The position numbers and the translations under genes are program-made. A stretch of 53,409 nucleotides of DNA from Acidobacteriota bacterium. Lineage in GTDB: Bacteria > Acidobacteriota > Blastocatellia > RBC074. The notes under the pieces were generated by a model. It did no database searches, had not been told where the DNA came from, and saw only the letters and a list, made by a program, of their open reading frames with translations. Where the stretch lies: positions 6,410-59,818 of the forward strand of contig JAJVID010000019.1 in assembly GCA_022072205.1 (NCBI GenBank), given 5' to 3'. Shown piece by piece: positions 50,546 to 53,409 of this stretch. Within the stretch, counting starts at the first letter, position 1. Every line of letters starts with the position of its first letter.

Positions 50546-50914
50546 ATGAACGAAGATGGAAAAGCAACGAATTTTCAGGAGCTGGATGTCTGGAAGAAAG
50601 CCCATGCCTGGGTGTTGGAGATTTACAAGCTGACCGAGACTTTCCCAAAACATGAGACGTTTGGCCTGACATCACAGTTGAGGCGTGCGGCAGTTTCCGT
50701 TCCAGCCAACATTGCTGAAGGATTTAAAAGGAAAGGCGTGGCTGACAAAGCGCGCTTTTACAACATTGCCCAAGCGTCGTTGGAAGAGCGCCGCTATTAC
50801 CTGATTCTCTCAAAAGATCTGCGTTATGCGGAAACCGGGAAATTGTCGTCAAATCTCGACGAAATCAGTCGAATGCTGGACTCGTATCTGCGAGTAATGC
50901 TTTCCGGCAAGTAA
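50546..50914 (+). CDS. Four-helix-bundle protein (23S rRNA intervening-sequence protein family)
   Basis: A 122-residue helical protein of the S23/IVP family (TIGR02436-like): FQELDVWKKAHAWVLEIYKLTETFPKHETFGLTSQLRRAAVSVPANIAEGF and the later SLEERRYYLILSKDL are hallmarks. Relatives are encoded in 23S rRNA intervening sequences, and a related protein (Avd) assists diversity-generating retroelements; they form basic pentamers that bind nucleic acid. Here no rRNA or reverse transcriptase is nearby. AAAGGA precedes the ATG. Flanking tandem repeats are described separately. Confidence 0.92.
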   Translation: MNEDGKATNFQELDVWKKAHAWVLEIYKLTETFPKHETFGLTSQLRRAAVSVPANIAEGFKRKGVADKARFYNIAQASLEERRYYLILSKDLRYAETGKLSSNLDEISRMLDSYLRVMLSGK

Positions 50915-50928
50915 TGTAAGCAAGCGAT

Positions 50929-50984
50929 CTTCTGTCTTCTAACTTCTATCTTCTGTCTCCTAACTTCTGTCTTCTGTCTTCTTT
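50929..50984 (+). repeat. Right tandem 7-bp array (CTTCTGT and variants)
   Basis: Eight consecutive 7-base units beginning CTTCT or CTCCT (50929, 50936, 50943, 50950, 50957, 50964, 50971 and a final partial one). Several are the exact complement of the GAAGACA array to the left of the four-helix-bundle gene. The array ends about 15 bases before the mtlD-like start codon. Confidence 0.9.
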
Positions 50985-50999
50985 TCGGGGGTTTTATTC

Positions 51000-52136
<1,137 letters not shown>

Positions 52137-52171
52137 CACCACTACAACTCCGACAGGACTTACACAAAACC

Positions 52172-53409
52172 ATGAGAAATCGCCACAGAAGCCTGGAGCT
52201 ACAGAGCAAAGAAAGGTTTTACCCGGCCCGCATTCCCACTCTCGGCGCCTCTGTGGCTCTGTGGCAAATTTTCGCCGCACGCTTCAGATCAAGACTCGCC
52301 ATAACGGCGGCATTGCTCGCCTTGCTGACACTTCCTCTATCATCTTCCGGCGCGCAGACCGTCGAGCAACCTGCGAAGCGAAAAGGCGTGCTGGCGCTTT
52401 ACTGGTACGGGAAAGACCTCCAGGCCAATGTCATACTCGATAAGAGCATCCAGGCGGTTCTCCAATCAGCGCCAGGCGGCCCCATCGAATATTACGCCGA
52501 ATACATGGATGACAACCGATTCCCTGGAGAAAGCCAGGCTCTGCTGTTTCTCGATTATCTGCGCCAGAAATACGCGGACAAAAGAATAGATGCGCTTATT
52601 GCGCCATCGAGCGCATCGCTCAATTTCCTGCTTAAGCACCGGAACGAAATCTTCCCGGATACACCGATTGCCGCTCATGCGTCCAGCCGCGCGCACTTAA
52701 GTGAACCGGATAAAGCAGGACTCGCCGGAGTCGTGGTTGATAGCGCTTTTAGAAACACCTTCGATCTGGCGCTCAAGCTGCATCCGGCTACCGAGCAGGC
52801 GTTCATCATCGCCTCGACGCCGGAGCGAGACAGGAAATTTGAGGAGGAGATTCGGCATGAGGCCAGCGAGTTTGAAAGCAAAGTGAGGCTCACATACCTG
52901 ACTGATCTTCCGCTGGACAAATTGGTCACCCGGGTGAAAAACGCGCCTAAGCGCTCCATCATACTTTTTGTCCGGTATTCCCAGAACGCTCCCGGCGGGA
53001 CTTTGAACTCATACGATGTTCTTCCACTGGTCGCCGGGTCGGCCAGGGTTCCGGTCTACACCATTGCCGGTTCTCTACTCGGTCGCGGAAGCGTCGGGGG
53101 CTATGCCGCCAATCTCGAGGATTGCGGAACCAGGGTGGCGGAAATCGCTCTGCAGATCGTAAACGGCGCGCGCCCGCAAGACATCCCGGTGGTTACTGTC
53201 CCAACTGTGCCGATGTTCGACTGGGCCCAACTCAGGCGCTGGGGGATCAGCGAAGGTCGCTTGCCGCCCGGCAGCCAGATCCACTTCAGGGAGCAAACCT
53301 TTTGGCAACGATACCGGTGGCTCACCATCGGCGTTATTTCATTTTGCATCCTTGAGACGCTTCTGATCGGGCGGCTGCTGATAGGACGGGCCAGGCGCAA
53401 ACGGACCGA
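52172..53409 (+). CDS. Sensor protein with ABC substrate-binding-like periplasmic domain (runs off the window)
   Basis: 412 codons to the window end. After a basic N-terminus, a signal or membrane segment (about 47-63) is followed by a periplasmic two-lobed domain (about 70-380, GVLALYWYGKDLQANVILD, IDALIAPSS, SIILFVRYSQNAPG) like ABC-transporter substrate-binding proteins. A membrane helix follows (WLTIGVISFCILETLLIGRLLIG). This is the usual front half of sensor histidine kinases or cyclase-type receptors; the output domain lies beyond the end. The start is uncertain: the first ~30 codons coincide with a palindrome and may not be translated, and a GTG at 52253 is an alternative. Confidence 0.75.
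   Translation, partial: MRNRHRSLELQSKERFYPARIPTLGASVALWQIFAARFRSRLAITAALLALLTLPLSSSGAQTVEQPAKRKGVLALYWYGKDLQANVILDKSIQAVLQSAPGGPIEYYAEYMDDNRFPGESQALLFLDYLRQKYADKRIDALIAPSSASLNFLLKHRNEIFPDTPIAAHASSRAHLSEPDKAGLAGVVVDSAFRNTFDLALKLHPATEQAFIIASTPERDRKFEEEIRHEASEFESKVRLTYLTDLPLDKLVTRVKNAPKRSIILFVRYSQNAPGGTLNSYDVLPLVAGSARVPVYTIAGSLLGRGSVGGYAANLEDCGTRVAEIALQIVNGARPQDIPVVTVPTVPMFDWAQLRRWGISEGRLPPGSQIHFREQTFWQRYRWLTIGVISFCILETLLIGRLLIGRARRKRT
52175..52271. repeat. Imperfect palindrome with CCACAGAG words at the sensor gene 5' end
   Basis: GCCACAGA on the left (52182-52189) and TCTGTGGC on the right (52258-52265) pair. Secondary CAGAG/CTCTG words also pair with a small offset, enclosing about 40 bases. 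It overlaps the first codons of the sensor gene. Confidence 0.6.

Larger units (their letters stand above)
50499..50984 (+). mobile_element. Candidate IVS-like cassette: four-helix-bundle gene between complementary tandem arrays
   Basis: The gene at 50546-50914 is bounded by GAAGACA repeats on the left and CTTCTGT-type repeats on the right. The RNA could fold into a stem enclosing the ORF. Intervening sequences in 23S rRNA have the same plan: a single ~120-residue four-helix-bundle ORF inside complementary ends. Here there is no rRNA around it, and the cassette fits exactly between two other genes. Mobility is inferred. Confidence 0.55.

Noticed and set aside
50546-50914. Avd gene of a diversity-generating retroelement
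   Set aside because: No reverse transcriptase, template repeat or variable repeat is seen within several kilobases.
50499-50984. 23S rRNA intervening sequence in place
   Set aside because: The protein family suggests it, but there is no rRNA sequence on either side; flanks are protein-coding genes.

Overview
The window looks like chromosomal DNA from an Acidobacteriota bacterium, possibly the Blastocatellia side. The reasons are a secreted amidase ending in what reads as the 'Solibacter' C-terminal domain (TIGR03437 type), Ser/Thr kinases with long TPR tails, an ECF sigma/anti-sigma pair, moderately high GC, and frequent GTG/TTG starts. This is inference from gene content; there is no rRNA or tRNA in the window.

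Layout. 1-3.3 kb: a truncated multiheme cytochrome (apparent frameshift) and a ugd-uxs pair making UDP-glucuronate and UDP-xylose. 3.5-8.8 kb: a Tat-exported asparaginase-like Ntn hydrolase, a coiled-coil secreted protein, a GlsB-type membrane protein, a secreted M28 peptidase and a zinc-finger anti-sigma. 8.9-14.1 kb: ECF sigma factor, CutC, AsmA, MscL. 14.3-17.7 kb: two divergent paralogous Omp85/D15-like barrels. 17.7-21.0 kb: a voltage-gated K+ channel coupled to a Ser/Thr kinase-TPR protein. 21.3-22.9 kb: a remnant toxin-antitoxin pair, a gamma-carbonic-anhydrase-like protein and PgsA. 23-27.8 kb: rex, class II aldolase, a small protein, BMC-H and BMC-P shell proteins, mntA/hepT and nadE, all on one strand; this is a very small microcompartment locus tied to NAD metabolism. 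28-32.7 kb: ruvA-ruvB-queA, a GNAT acetyltransferase and a histone-H1-like/TPR fusion. 32.8-36 kb: PGRP-type amidase, a small membrane protein and the peroxiredoxin Bcp. 36-42.5 kb: an FHA-pseudokinase-MFS fusion, an NHL propeller and a beta-propeller phytase. 42.6-47.9 kb: four paralogous ATP-grasp proteins and an MFS transporter, interrupted by an opposite-strand DUF433/DUF5615 toxin-antitoxin pair. 48.2-53.4 kb: an FHA-TPR-receiver protein, a four-helix-bundle (23S-IVP family) gene in a repeat cassette, an mtlD-like dehydrogenase and the start of a sensor protein.

Two things stand out. First, the four ATP-grasp proteins end in an N-x-(F/Y)-P-(G/N)-(Y/F) signature and carry a conserved (D)(L/Y/H)K-x-Y-x-(V/I)G strand. 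To me this resembles inositol-trisphosphate 5/6-kinases (ITPK) more than RimK. With a beta-propeller phytase next door and an MFS transporter inside the cluster, this could be a bacterial inositol-phosphate system; a peptide-ligase/exporter cluster is the main alternative.

Second, the window is full of palindromic elements (about 17). Many have arms built from short tandem words (7 or 9 bp) facing their own complements. One such pair of arrays encloses the four-helix-bundle gene, an architecture like 23S rRNA intervening sequences. Others sit between genes, next to start codons (pgsA, BMC-P), at the end of a truncated vapC, and in frame inside the activation loop of the Ser/Thr kinase. They may be one mobile, structure-defined family.
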